DNA of 39,677 nt from Microbacterium resistens NBRC 103078 (GTDB lineage: Bacteria; Actinomycetota; Actinomycetes; Actinomycetales; Microbacteriaceae), in NCBI RefSeq assembly GCF_001552355.1, contig NZ_BCRA01000055.1, positions 1 through 39,677 of the forward strand. The letters are read 5' to 3'. Under the pieces are notes generated by a model. It made no database searches, was not told the origin of the DNA, and saw only the letters and a list, made by a program, of their open reading frames with translations. Positions 23,298 through 32,012 of this stretch are shown here, in pieces (the stretch's first letter is position 1; each line of letters opens with the position of its first letter). Position numbers and translations under genes: made by a program.

Positions 23298-23548
23298 GCG
23301 CACCCTCCCCTGCTCCGGGAAAGGTGGCGGCCCCGGTAGTGGCGGCGGGCTCACGCATGGTGTCCATCCAGGCGCGGATGTCGGTGATACCGAACATGAT
23401 GCGCTTGCCGAAGCGGTAGGCGCGGGGGCCTTTGCCGTTTGGTGCGCCAGTCGTAGATCGTGGAGACGGGTACGCCGAGGTAGTCGGCGAGTTCGTCGAT
23501 GTTCAGGAGCGGTTCCAGGCCGTGCGGGCTGGACTGGTGTTGATTCAT
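23290..23548 (-). pseudogene. Excisionase-type HTH protein, frameshifted
   Basis: Starts at MNQHQSSPHGLEPL (GGAGG just upstream). LLNIDELADYLGVPVSTIYD is a clear MerR-like/excisionase helix-turn-helix followed by WRT. One extra base in the run at about 23438-23440 shifts the frame; restoring it gives GKGPRAYRFGKRIMFGITDI and RAWMDTMREPA, ending at 23290 and overlapping the integrase start. This is the standard small excisionase upstream of a tyrosine integrase. The frameshift may be real decay or a sequencing slip. Confidence 0.75.
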
Positions 23549-23690
23549 TCCTCCAGTCTCGGAGGACAAACGAGCGGGTCCGTTCCCCCGCCTGGCCCCG
23601 GTCGAGTTGCCCGCCGCCCGGTACGCGAATCACCGCGTGCCGATACGGCATCGCTATTCGAACGGAGTGGGCGAGGTGACGGTGCAGTTC

Positions 23691-24065
23691 CTATGGCATC
23701 TGGGCCATTGTCGGTTCAGCAGGATCGATCGACCGAAGTGCACAGCGGTCGCGGCGGCGGGTCACCGACTCCTCCATACGAGCGCGGATGAGGAGGGCGA
23801 CGCTGACCGGGCCCATGATGAGGAACTTGAGCGCGTTCCAGCAGAACAGGAGCACGAGGAGGTTCAGCCAGCCGGGGCCGCCTTCCTCGATCAGCGTGAT
23901 GCAGTAGTTCGCGGCGAGGAAGTACGGGATCGCGAGGAGCATCCCGGGGATGCCCCATTTCAAGCCGCGGCGGGTGCGGATCGCGTCGAGCGCAATGTTG
24001 GTGGGCATGTAGCGGCGCAGGTAGTAGCGGGCGCGGGCGCTGAGCGCCCAGAGCAGCCGGATCAT
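23691..24065 (-). CDS. Small membrane protein of actinobacterial mobile elements
   Basis: 124 residues from ATG at 24065. It has a basic amphipathic N-terminus, MIRLLWALSARARYYLRRYM, then two hydrophobic segments (WGIPGMLLAIPYFLAANYCI and LNLLVLLFCWNALKFLIMGP), and a basic tail RARMEESVTRRR. I know this family from relaxase-carrying elements in actinobacteria, where it is often labelled sulfate permease without evidence. The last 20 residues look appended and may reflect a changed C-terminus. Its place between xis-int and dprA suggests a role linked to transfer or maintenance of the element. Confidence 0.65.
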   Translation of the reverse strand: MIRLLWALSARARYYLRRYMPTNIALDAIRTRRGLKWGIPGMLLAIPYFLAANYCITLIEEGGPGWLNLLVLLFCWNALKFLIMGPVSVALLIRARMEESVTRRRDRCALRSIDPAEPTMAQMP

Positions 24066-24203
24066 GGCGTTGTCCTCTCGTGGCACGGTCAGGTGACGAG
24101 ACAGTGCGTAGAGAGTGACCCGAGGGCCTGTCCGCGAAGGACGCCATGTCAAGGAGGAATCTGCCTCTCCTTCAGAGTACGACGCTCGGCCGACATTCGT
24201 AAG

Positions 24204-24240
24204 AGGTGCGCCCGTGCGTTCGGGCGGCGCTCGCGCACCT
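24204..24240. repeat. Long hairpin upstream of the dprA-like gene
   Basis: Arms aggtgcgc (24204-24211) and gcgcacct (24233-24240) are perfect 8-bp complements, with cccg/cggg (24211-24214, 24221-24224) as an inner stem. It lies 28 bp before the ATG. It could attenuate translation or terminate upstream transcription. Confidence 0.35.
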
Positions 24241-24267
24241 GTCTGGCACACACGATCGGAGCTGGGC

Positions 24268-25263
24268 ATGGTCACGATCACTTCTCTTGCCAAGGACGAA
24301 CGCTCCGCGCGGGTCGCTCTGGCTGCGACGTTGGAGCCCGACGACGCGGTGACCGGCCGACTCATCGCTGCGGTCGGCGCGGTCGAGACTGTGCGTCTGG
24401 CGGCCGGTACCGGCGCGTTCCCAAAGAAGGTCGATGCGGTCGAGGCCGGGCTGTGGCGCAACACAGTTGCCCCGCGCATGGATGCCCGCACGGTCACGCG
24501 GGCACTCTCGGAGAGCGATCGTCTCGGGCTGCGTATCCTCATCCCCGGCGACCGTGACTGGCCGCCCGCCCTCAACGATCTGGGCGATCGTGCCCCTACC
24601 GCTCTATGGCTGCGAGGCGCCGTCTCTTTCCTCACCGGGCCGCTGAACGATCGCGTTACGATCACCGGAGCCCGCGCCGCCACCAGCTACGGTGAGCAGG
24701 TCGCCGGCGAGTTCGCCTCCGATTTGACGCATGCCGAACGGATCATCGTGGCCGGCGGCGCCTACGGCATCGATGCCGCCGCACACCGAGCCGCGCTCGC
24801 CGCTGGCGGGCAGACCCTCGCTGTCCTGGTGGGCGGCTTGGATCGCCTGTACCCGTCCGGCAATCGTGAGCTGCTGGCACGAGTCGGAGACCTCGGCCTG
24901 CTCGCCAGTGAGATGCCGCCCGGCTCCGCGCCGACCAAGTGGCGGTTCCTCGCCCGCAATCGCCTCCTCGGTGCCCTCTCCGGTGCGACCATCGTCGTGG
25001 AGGCCGGCTATCGCTCCGGCTCCCTCAACGTCGCCGCCCGCGCTGCGCAGCTCGGCCGCCCGGTCGGCGCCGTGCCCGGCCCGGTCACCAGTGTGTCCAG
25101 TGCCGGGACGCACCGGCTGTTGCGCGAAGGCATCGCGTCCCTCGTCACGGACGCTGCAGACGTGACGGCCCTCCTCGACCCGCCTGCAGGCGGCGGCTGG
25201 CAGGCATTCGCGCGAGAGTCGGGCATCACCCCGTCCGCTCATCGGGAGGGGCGCGCGCTGTAG
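24268..25263 (+). CDS. dprA: DprA/Smf-like protein of a mobile element
   Basis: 331 residues. DprA loads RecA on incoming single-stranded DNA. The Rossmann-like DprA domain spans about 95-300: PTALWLRGAV, VTITGARAATSYG, IIVAGGAYGIDAAAHRAALA, the conserved GGLDRLYPSGNREL, then LASEMPPG, PTKWRFLARNRLLGALSGAT and VVEAGYRSGSLNVAARAAQLGR-like sequence, ending PGPVTSVSSAGTHRLL. The C-terminal winged helix of chromosomal DprA is absent. The sequence before 95 is helical, like a SAM-type N-domain. Located in a mobilisation module, it more likely protects or processes transferred strands, or serves defence, than natural competence; that role is inference. Confidence 0.85.
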   Translation: MVTITSLAKDERSARVALAATLEPDDAVTGRLIAAVGAVETVRLAAGTGAFPKKVDAVEAGLWRNTVAPRMDARTVTRALSESDRLGLRILIPGDRDWPPALNDLGDRAPTALWLRGAVSFLTGPLNDRVTITGARAATSYGEQVAGEFASDLTHAERIIVAGGAYGIDAAAHRAALAAGGQTLAVLVGGLDRLYPSGNRELLARVGDLGLLASEMPPGSAPTKWRFLARNRLLGALSGATIVVEAGYRSGSLNVAARAAQLGRPVGAVPGPVTSVSSAGTHRLLREGIASLVTDAADVTALLDPPAGGGWQAFARESGITPSAHREGRAL

Positions 25264-25320
25264 GCAGCTTCCGGTCGGCGTCACCGCCAGTTGTCGCAGG
25301 TGATCCCTACGCTGGGGGTC

Positions 25321-26568
25321 ATGACTTTCACCGCTCTGCATCGCGCCCTCGGGGTCGCTCCTGGACCTCTGACGGACGAGCTGCTGGACGCAGCGGTGAG
25401 CAGCGGAGTCATGGAGACGACCGACCTGGACTGGAAGTCAGAGCTGCCACCGGCGAAGGGCCTACCGCAAACGGACTTCCCCAAGGACGTCGCAGCGATG
25501 GCGAACAGCGGCGGCGGCGTCATCGTGTTCGGAGTACGCGAGTCGCAGAAGGCCGCAACAGAGCGAGTCGACGTCGGAGAGTTCGATGAAGCGTACGAGC
25601 GATCCCTACGCTCCGCAGCGATCACCGCTATCTCCCCGCCCGTCTTCGGCCTCAACGTGCACCGTCTCGGAACCGAGGGTGCCCGCGCTGTCGTCGTGGA
25701 AGTGCCGGCAAGCGTTGACGGGCCACACCTGATCTACCGCAACGACTACTTCGGCGCTCCGGTGCGCAACGACTCCGACACCGTATGGATGAAGGAACGC
25801 CAGATCGAGGCGATGTACCGAGCACGCTTCGATGAACGCCGCCACGCCAGCGAAGCACTCGACAACCTGTATGCCGAGACCGCGGGCAGCCGCGCCATGA
25901 GCGAACGCGCCTGGCTGATCGCTGTCGCCCACCCGCGCGTCCCACGGCTCCACAACCGCTTGACGCGCGACGGCGCGCGCGACGTGCTGACCAAAGCCGA
26001 AGGCCTCGCCCTGTTCTACGCCGGACGTGGCGGTGTGCACCCGCTGGAGAACGTCGACCGGCATAACCCACGACCGGGGTTGCGCCGCTGGGTCGCCGTC
26101 AACACCGCAACAGGCGACCGATCACTGTGGAAGGAAGCATGGGCGAGTCTCCACCACGACGGATCGGTCACGCTCGCAGCCGCAATCGGCGGCCACCGCA
26201 TGAGTAGCGACGGGTACTTCGAGGGATCGCAGGTCCAGTCGGACGCGGTGGAGTGCGGCGTCGCAGACCTGATGGCTCTCATCCGGGTGACCGCCGACGC
26301 GACGGGCAACGACGAGTACGACGTGCGCGTCGGGATCGAGTGGTCCGGATCAGAGCCCCTGACGATCCTCACGGTGGATAACTTCGGTCACTCTTACGGT
26401 GGTGTCTCCACACCGTTGCACCGCTACATACCTGTCGAGAGCACCGTGAACGCTACGGCTGCCGACCTTGACTTCCACTGGCGTGTTCACGACCTCGCTC
26501 AGGACTGCGTGAACCAGGGCGGCGTTTCGAACGTACGGATGATCCAACCACCGGATCGGACCGAGTAG
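25321..26568 (+). CDS. Schlafen/AlbA_2-domain protein
   Basis: 415 residues from the ATG of MTFTALHRALG, 58 bp after the dprA-like gene. Residues about 30-165 form an AlbA_2 (Schlafen-type) domain: METTDLDWKSELPP, DFPKDVAAMANSGGGVIVFG, then the strand VVVEVPASVDGPHLIY and YFGAPVRNDSDTVWM. The DWKSE and N-S-G-G-G patterns are hallmarks. The remaining 250 residues are mixed alpha/beta without a helicase or known nuclease motif. AlbA_2 proteins bind DNA or RNA, and some act as tRNA/RNA nucleases in antiphage defence. It converges on the relaxase gene with only 8 bp between stops. Confidence 0.8.
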   Translation: MTFTALHRALGVAPGPLTDELLDAAVSSGVMETTDLDWKSELPPAKGLPQTDFPKDVAAMANSGGGVIVFGVRESQKAATERVDVGEFDEAYERSLRSAAITAISPPVFGLNVHRLGTEGARAVVVEVPASVDGPHLIYRNDYFGAPVRNDSDTVWMKERQIEAMYRARFDERRHASEALDNLYAETAGSRAMSERAWLIAVAHPRVPRLHNRLTRDGARDVLTKAEGLALFYAGRGGVHPLENVDRHNPRPGLRRWVAVNTATGDRSLWKEAWASLHHDGSVTLAAAIGGHRMSSDGYFEGSQVQSDAVECGVADLMALIRVTADATGNDEYDVRVGIEWSGSEPLTILTVDNFGHSYGGVSTPLHRYIPVESTVNATAADLDFHWRVHDLAQDCVNQGGVSNVRMIQPPDRTE

Positions 26569-26576
26569 CCGAACCG

Positions 26577-29500
26577 CTACAGCGACGGCCTGACGCGCTG
26601 CGGCCCGGTGCGCCGGGCGTGTTCCTGCTCTGGCTGCTCGGCCCGGGCGAGGTTCTGCGCCCGGTCGAGCGCGGCTCGGGCGCGGGCGGCGTCGAGCTTC
26701 TGCGACTCGGCCTCGGCAGGCGCTCCGAGGGGTGCAGGCCCAGTGATGCCGTAGCGGTCGCGGTAGGCGGCGATGGTGCGAGCAGCGTACCGCCATGCCT
26801 GGGCCGCTCGCGCCTGCTTCGGCTGGACGCCGAGCTTCGCGATCCACTCGTGCTTCTCCGTGAGCGCGGTGTCGAGGAGGGCATCGGCCCGGGTCTCGAT
26901 GAGGTCGCGTCGCTCGGTCAGCGCCTGCCGCATCTCGGACGGCACGGTGCCGGCGGCTTCGGGGATGAGGCCGGCGATCAAGCGTGGTCCCTTCCGCGCG
27001 CGGCCCGACCCTGATGGCCGCGCGGTCACCTTGGCGACACGGTAGTGCAGGACCGCGGCAATGTCGTCGGCGTCCCCGAACCCGCGCGCTCGCACAAGGC
27101 GTGGCAGCAGGGTCTCGACGTCGTGCTGGTTCGCTTCGGCCCGACGGAGCTCGGCGGTCAGCGCTCCGAATGCGGGTGAGGCGATCGCGTCGTCTGCGTC
27201 GTCGTCGCTGAGACCCGATGCTCGGATGAGCGCGGCCCAGCGGTCGTGTTGTGCGGCGGCGGCCAGGGTCTCGTACTCGGCGGCGAGCTGCGCGATCGAG
27301 GCCCAGGTGTCCTGTTCGGCGGTGATCGTCTCATGCGCGGACAGCTCGGCACCGATGTGCTGCAGCACCCCAAACAGCACCGACCGGGCTGTCACCTCGG
27401 TGTTGTCGCCGGGGTGCGGGCCGTCGTGGGCGGGGTCGGGCTTGTCGACGGCGACGTAGGCGATGTTCTCCTCGCGGCCACGGGTCATGGCGACATAGAA
27501 CGTCTCCCTGGTCATCGACGCATCCGCCAGGACGTACGAGGAGTCCACGGTGATGCCCTGCGCCCGGTATGACGTCACGGCGTAACCGAGGTCGAGATGT
27601 TCGGCCGCGTACTCAGCCGGGACCACGACCGAGGCGCCCCACGTGCGCCCTGCGCGGCGGAGGGTGAGAGCGCCGTCGTCACGGACCTCGGTGACCGTCC
27701 ACCTGTCGCCGTTGCGGACCCAGGACCGTCCCGCGCGGAGGCGGCGGTCGTTGCGGCGAGTGATGACCGTATCCCCGACCGCAGCCCTCATTCCGTCGTG
27801 CAGTTCGACCTCACGGCGGGCGTTCACGGTGCCATTGAGGATCAGATCAGCGCGTGCCCGGTTGTTGAGCGCCTGGACGGACTCATTCGAGTCGGTCACG
27901 AGCACACTGGCCCGCCCGGCGAGGGTGTCGGTGCGCCAGGCGGTGTAGGCGGCGTCGATCATCTCCTCGGTCTCCCCGCCGATCACGCGGCCGTTCTCGG
28001 CGTAGGTGTCGATGACGTCGGTGCGGCCGTGCCGCAGCGCGAGGGATGCCGTCTTCTCCCACGGGTTGACGAACCGGTGCACATCGACCAACTCCGGGGC
28101 GTCGTCGCGGTCGTGAACGAGGAGGGAGAACGCGCCACCTGCGGTGACGGACTGGAGCTGGGCGTGATCCCCGACCAGCAGCACCTTCGCCCCGGCCTTC
28201 TCCGCCAATGTGGTGATGCGGTCGAGGGAGAGCGTGCCCGCCAGCGACGCCTCGTCAACGATCACGAGCTGACCCTTGCGGAACGTCTCGTCGGTGCGGT
28301 CGTGGGTGTCGAGCCACTTCGCCGTGTTCTCGGTGGGGATGCCGAGGTCATCGGCCAGGACCTGCGCCGCGACCGCGGACGGCGCGAGCCCAACCACGCT
28401 GCCGCGCCCGTGCTCGTACTCCCACGCCCGCCGCAAAACCGACATCGCCGTCGTCTTCCCAGCCCCCGCCGGGCCGACCAGCACATCGACCACCCGCCCT
28501 GAGAGCGCGATCTTCGTCAATGCGGCCGCCTGGTCGTCACCCAGCATCCGCCCCTTGCTGTCGGGCCGCTTCGTAACCCGTTCGACGGTGGTCAGTGGCA
28601 CGGTCGGTGCCGTGGTGGTGCGGGCGCGCTCGAGGAGGCGGTCTTCGGCGGCCAGCAGCACCTCGGAGGAGAACAGCGCGGAGTGCTTCGGCCGGAACAC
28701 ACTCGTGCCATCCGGCCGGCGGAACGCGGCAGGACTGGAGGCGAGCTCCGGCGGAGTCAGGCACAGCGACGCGGCTTCCGCGGCATCCACAATCAGTCCG
28801 ACGATGGCTTCTCGATCCTCGGTCGACGCGAACCGGTAGCCCATCGTCTGCCGCGCGGCCTCGGCCGTGAGGTTCCAGCGATGCCAGGTGGAGCGCTTCT
28901 CACCGACCGCGGCCACCACGTGCTGCCCGAGCGACGCGATCGCATCCAGCGGTACGTCGTCCGCGCGCAGCAGCAGAGGCTCCTCGTTCACCGTCACACT
29001 GCGCGCCCACGAGGTCGCATCCGACCCGAGCACCCTCCCGGCCCGCTCCCGCCACGAGACCGTGAGATCGGCCAGCGACCGCACCTCCTTCTCCGGCCGG
29101 GTCGAGAGGGTGGCCTGGGCGCGGAGCTTCATGATCGTCGCCGGCGACGGCCGCCGCCCATGCGCCTCGACGTACTGGCCGATGAGGCGATCCGTCTCGG
29201 CGTCGATGTGCCGGGCGCGAGTGGAGAACTCCTTCACCAGCGCCTCCGGCACCGCAGTGATCGCCCACGCAGGGTTGCGGTCGCGGCCCATGTCGCGCGT
29301 CTCCCACGAGACGCCGAGCATCCGGGTGAGGTGGTCAGCGAAGACGGCCTCGTGCAGTTCGGAGAGGGCGACGACGGCGGCGTGCATCGGTCGCCCGTCC
29401 AGCGACCGCCATTTGCCGTCGAGGACGGTCTGCACCTTGTTGCTGATGACGACATGCGTGTGCAGGTGCGGGTCGCCCGCCCGGCTGTCGTAGTGATCGA

Positions 29501-30134
29501 ACGCCGTGACGATCAGGCCGCGGACGTCGACCTGTGCAACCGCGCCGTCGCCGCCGGTTGCACCCGTGCGGGTGGCTGCAACCTCCCGCTCCATGAACGC
29601 AACCACCTCCGCAACCGCCGCATGATGTGCATCCGCGATCAACGCCTGCGTCCCGGCATCCGCAACCGCCCAGAGTGAGCTTGCGGACTTCGGGATGCTG
29701 AACGTGAAGTCGAACCCCGCAACCGCCCGTCGCGTACCGCGCTCGGCCTCCTCCGTTTCCATGGCCGCGACCGCCTCCGCGCGTGACGCTGGCCCGAGCG
29801 ATGGATCGAGTGCCCCGGCCCGCGCCTCAACCCGCTCGGCCACGGTTCGGTACTCGGGGTACGCGCGGCCAAGCGGTTCCCCGGTGATGGGGTCGCGGCC
29901 CATGCCGACGAGGAGCTGGAGCTGTGCTTCGGAGACCTGATCGCCCACGTTGATCCGTCCGCCGCCGAGCGTGGCGACTCCGGCGCCGAGCCAACGACCC
30001 GGCGGTGTGCCCTCGGCGTTGTAGTAGCGCGTCAACGGAGTCGAGAGCGAGCGGTCACCATCGCCGGCCGCGACAGTGCGCAACAGGTACTTATACCCAT
30101 CGCCAGCGCTCATCACACGCATCGAAACCGTCAT
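26577..30134 (-). CDS. TraA-like conjugative relaxase-helicase (MobF)
   Basis: 1185 residues. The N-terminal TrwC-type relaxase domain (1-300) has tyrosines near the start (YKYLL, TRYYNAEG) and the HUH metal site in DPHLHTHVVISNKV. It would nick oriT and stay covalently bound to the transferred strand. A RecD-like SF1 helicase follows: Walker A VGPAGAGKTTAM near 560, Walker B LVIVDEASLA, LLVGDHAQLQSV, and the C-terminal motif YAVTSYRAQGITVD with AMTRGREEN. The tail (about 930-1185) is Ala/Arg-rich and helical. MTVSMRVM starts at ATG 30134; an internal ATG four codons on is possible. No type IV secretion genes are present, so the element would be mobilisable, not self-transmissible. Confidence 0.92.
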   Translation of the reverse strand: MTVSMRVMSAGDGYKYLLRTVAAGDGDRSLSTPLTRYYNAEGTPPGRWLGAGVATLGGGRINVGDQVSEAQLQLLVGMGRDPITGEPLGRAYPEYRTVAERVEARAGALDPSLGPASRAEAVAAMETEEAERGTRRAVAGFDFTFSIPKSASSLWAVADAGTQALIADAHHAAVAEVVAFMEREVAATRTGATGGDGAVAQVDVRGLIVTAFDHYDSRAGDPHLHTHVVISNKVQTVLDGKWRSLDGRPMHAAVVALSELHEAVFADHLTRMLGVSWETRDMGRDRNPAWAITAVPEALVKEFSTRARHIDAETDRLIGQYVEAHGRRPSPATIMKLRAQATLSTRPEKEVRSLADLTVSWRERAGRVLGSDATSWARSVTVNEEPLLLRADDVPLDAIASLGQHVVAAVGEKRSTWHRWNLTAEAARQTMGYRFASTEDREAIVGLIVDAAEAASLCLTPPELASSPAAFRRPDGTSVFRPKHSALFSSEVLLAAEDRLLERARTTTAPTVPLTTVERVTKRPDSKGRMLGDDQAAALTKIALSGRVVDVLVGPAGAGKTTAMSVLRRAWEYEHGRGSVVGLAPSAVAAQVLADDLGIPTENTAKWLDTHDRTDETFRKGQLVIVDEASLAGTLSLDRITTLAEKAGAKVLLVGDHAQLQSVTAGGAFSLLVHDRDDAPELVDVHRFVNPWEKTASLALRHGRTDVIDTYAENGRVIGGETEEMIDAAYTAWRTDTLAGRASVLVTDSNESVQALNNRARADLILNGTVNARREVELHDGMRAAVGDTVITRRNDRRLRAGRSWVRNGDRWTVTEVRDDGALTLRRAGRTWGASVVVPAEYAAEHLDLGYAVTSYRAQGITVDSSYVLADASMTRETFYVAMTRGREENIAYVAVDKPDPAHDGPHPGDNTEVTARSVLFGVLQHIGAELSAHETITAEQDTWASIAQLAAEYETLAAAAQHDRWAALIRASGLSDDDADDAIASPAFGALTAELRRAEANQHDVETLLPRLVRARGFGDADDIAAVLHYRVAKVTARPSGSGRARKGPRLIAGLIPEAAGTVPSEMRQALTERRDLIETRADALLDTALTEKHEWIAKLGVQPKQARAAQAWRYAARTIAAYRDRYGITGPAPLGAPAEAESQKLDAARARAALDRAQNLARAEQPEQEHARRTGPQRVRPSL

Positions 30135-30153
30135 CCACGCCGCCCTATCTGCT

Positions 30154-30191
30154 TGCTCACGAGGTGAGCAGCGGCCCGCCGACAGGCGGGC
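30154..30191. other. Candidate oriT: two adjacent hairpins upstream of the relaxase
   Basis: tgctcac/gtgagca (30154-30160 and 30164-30170, 3-nt loop) and gcccgcc/ggcgggc (30174-30180 and 30185-30191, 4-nt loop) lie 20-57 bp upstream of the relaxase start. Nested inverted repeats beside a MobF relaxase gene are the normal setting of an origin of transfer. No nic consensus was recognised, and a regulatory or terminator role is equally possible. Confidence 0.45.
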
Positions 30192-30307
30192 TCAACCTCG
30201 ATCTGCAAGAGGCGTGAAGGGCCGAAGCAGGCCGCTACTGGCACCGCGCATCACGCACCGACGAGCGAACGAGCACGCATCTGGTTTGCGGGGCATGACG
30301 ACCTATT

Positions 30308-30323
30308 TATCACGGGTGTGATA
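30308..30323. promoter_or_regulatory. TetR-type operator candidate before the ABC-F gene
   Basis: TATCAC (30308-30313), 4 nt, GTGATA (30318-30323): perfect arms in an AT-rich patch ending 10 bp before the ABC-F start. The TetR gene downstream in the same operon is the likely ligand-responsive repressor. Confidence 0.5.
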
Positions 30324-30333
30324 GATTTGAGTC

Positions 30334-32007
30334 ATGGCTCATCTCGATGTCGCCTCGGTGGCGTACACGCTGGCGGATGGGCGGTCGCTGCTGCGTGACG
30401 TCTCGCTCAGCCTGGGGGCGGGTGAGCGGGTCGCCGTGATCGGCGCGAACGGCGCGGGGAAGAGCACCCTGCTTCGGATCGTCACGGGCGAACTCTCACC
30501 GGACTCCGGCGCGGTGACTCGTGACGGCAGCTTGGGTGTGATGCGTCAGTTCGTCACGGGCGCGACGGTCAGCGAACTGTTGCTGTCGGTCGCGCAGCCG
30601 GTGATCCGCGATGCCGCCGCGCGGCTTGCGCGCTCTGAGGCCATGATGAACGAGCGGGGCACAACCGAGTCGCAGATGGCGTACGCGTCGGCCGTTGCTG
30701 CATGGGGCGAGGTGGGCGGCTATGACGCCGAGGTGTTGTGGGATGTCTGCACGGTCGCCGCTCTCGGAATGCCGTTCGATCGGTGTCGCCACCGGTCGTT
30801 GTCCACGCTGTCAGGTGGGGAGCAGAAGCGGCTGGCGCTAGAGGCGCTGTTGCGCGGCTCGGATGATCTGCTGCTGCTGGATGAGCCGGACAACTCCCTG
30901 GACGTGCCGGGCAAACGCTGGCTGGAAGAGCAGTTGCGCGCGACGGGCAAGGGCGTGCTCTACGTGAGCCACGACCGTGAGCTGCTGGCCCGGACCGCGA
31001 CCTCGATCGTGACGCTGGAACTCGGCGCGGCGGGCAACACCGCGTGGACGCATCCGGGCGGATTCGACACCTACCACCGCGCGCGGGGACAGCGGTTCGA
31101 GCGGTTGGACGAGCTTCGCCGCCGCTGGGACGAAGAGCATGCGAAGCTGCGCTCGCTCATGCTCATGTACAAGCAGAAGGCTGCGTACAACTCCGATATG
31201 GCTTCCCGGCATCGGGCAGCGCAGACCCGGCTGACACGCTTCGAGGAGGCCGGGCCTCCGCAGGAACAGCCTCGCGAGCAGCGTCTTCAGATGCGGCTGC
31301 GCGGTGGTCGGACCGGCAAGCGGGTGTTGACCTGCGAGGCGCTGGAGCTGACGGGTCTGATGCGTGCGTTTGACTTCGAGGCGCACTTCGGTGATCGGGT
31401 CGCGGTGCTCGGCTCGAATGGGTCGGGCAAGTCGCACTTCCTGCGCCTGCTCGCGGCCGGGGGCACCGACCCCGCACCGGGCCAGGAGCCCGTGACCGAT
31501 ACGAGGATCGAACCCGTGCCGCACGGCGGCACAGCGCGGCTCGGTGCGCGGGTACGGCCGGGATGGTTTGCTCAGAATCGCAGTCGTCCAGACCTCGCTG
31601 GCCGCACGCTGCTGGACATCCTGCACCGCGGCGACGAGCACCGCACTGGCCTTCCGCGAGAGGACGCCTCGCGGGTACTCGCGCGCTACGAACTGGCGAA
31701 GTCCGCAGAGCAACTCTTCGACTCGCTCTCGGGCGGGCAACAGGCACGGTTCCAGGTGCTGCTGCTGGAACTCGGCGGAGCGACGATGCTGCTGCTGGAC
31801 GAGCCGACCGACAACCTCGACCTCGTCTCCGCCGAAGCCCTCCAGCACGCGCTCAGGGCATTTGAGGGCACGGTGCTCGCCGTAACTCATGATCGTTGGT
31901 TCGCCCGCGACTTCGATCGTTTCCTCATCTTCGGAGCCGACGGAGACGTCTACGAGAGCAGCGAGCCCGTGTGGGACGAGGCCCGCGCCACCAGGGAAAG
32001 AAAGTAG
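30334..32007 (+). CDS. ABC-F family ATPase, probable antibiotic resistance (ribosome protection)
   Basis: 557 residues with two ABC domains and no membrane segments, the ABC-F layout. Domain 1: Walker A GANGAGKST, signature LSGGEQKR, Walker B LLLLDEPDNSLD. A charged inter-domain linker follows (about 250-320, including LRSLMLMYKQKAAYNSDMAS). Domain 2: GSNGSGKSH, LSGGQQARF, MLLLDEPTDNLD, with AVTHDRWFARDFDRFL as the typical ending. ABC-F proteins bind the ribosomal E site; the antibiotic-resistance branch (TlrC, Vga, Lsa types) displaces macrolides, lincosamides or streptogramins. Pairing with a TetR regulator and a former MFS pump favours resistance. The drug class is not readable. Confidence 0.85.
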   Translation: MAHLDVASVAYTLADGRSLLRDVSLSLGAGERVAVIGANGAGKSTLLRIVTGELSPDSGAVTRDGSLGVMRQFVTGATVSELLLSVAQPVIRDAAARLARSEAMMNERGTTESQMAYASAVAAWGEVGGYDAEVLWDVCTVAALGMPFDRCRHRSLSTLSGGEQKRLALEALLRGSDDLLLLDEPDNSLDVPGKRWLEEQLRATGKGVLYVSHDRELLARTATSIVTLELGAAGNTAWTHPGGFDTYHRARGQRFERLDELRRRWDEEHAKLRSLMLMYKQKAAYNSDMASRHRAAQTRLTRFEEAGPPQEQPREQRLQMRLRGGRTGKRVLTCEALELTGLMRAFDFEAHFGDRVAVLGSNGSGKSHFLRLLAAGGTDPAPGQEPVTDTRIEPVPHGGTARLGARVRPGWFAQNRSRPDLAGRTLLDILHRGDEHRTGLPREDASRVLARYELAKSAEQLFDSLSGGQQARFQVLLLELGGATMLLLDEPTDNLDLVSAEALQHALRAFEGTVLAVTHDRWFARDFDRFLIFGADGDVYESSEPVWDEARATRERK

Positions 32008-32012
32008 GAGTC

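Noticed and set aside
22447..23651. Minus-strand frames over nrdI and the integrase/excisionase region starting near 23049 and 23651
   Set aside because: The first is antisense to nrdI. The second reads only by chance through the excisionase before entering the true integrase frame, whose GTG start at 23297 has its own ribosome-binding site.
24151..24172. AAGGAG followed by CTCCTT as a translational riboswitch-like element
   Set aside because: No start codon lies at the right distance from the AAGGAGG on either strand, so there is nothing evident for it to control.
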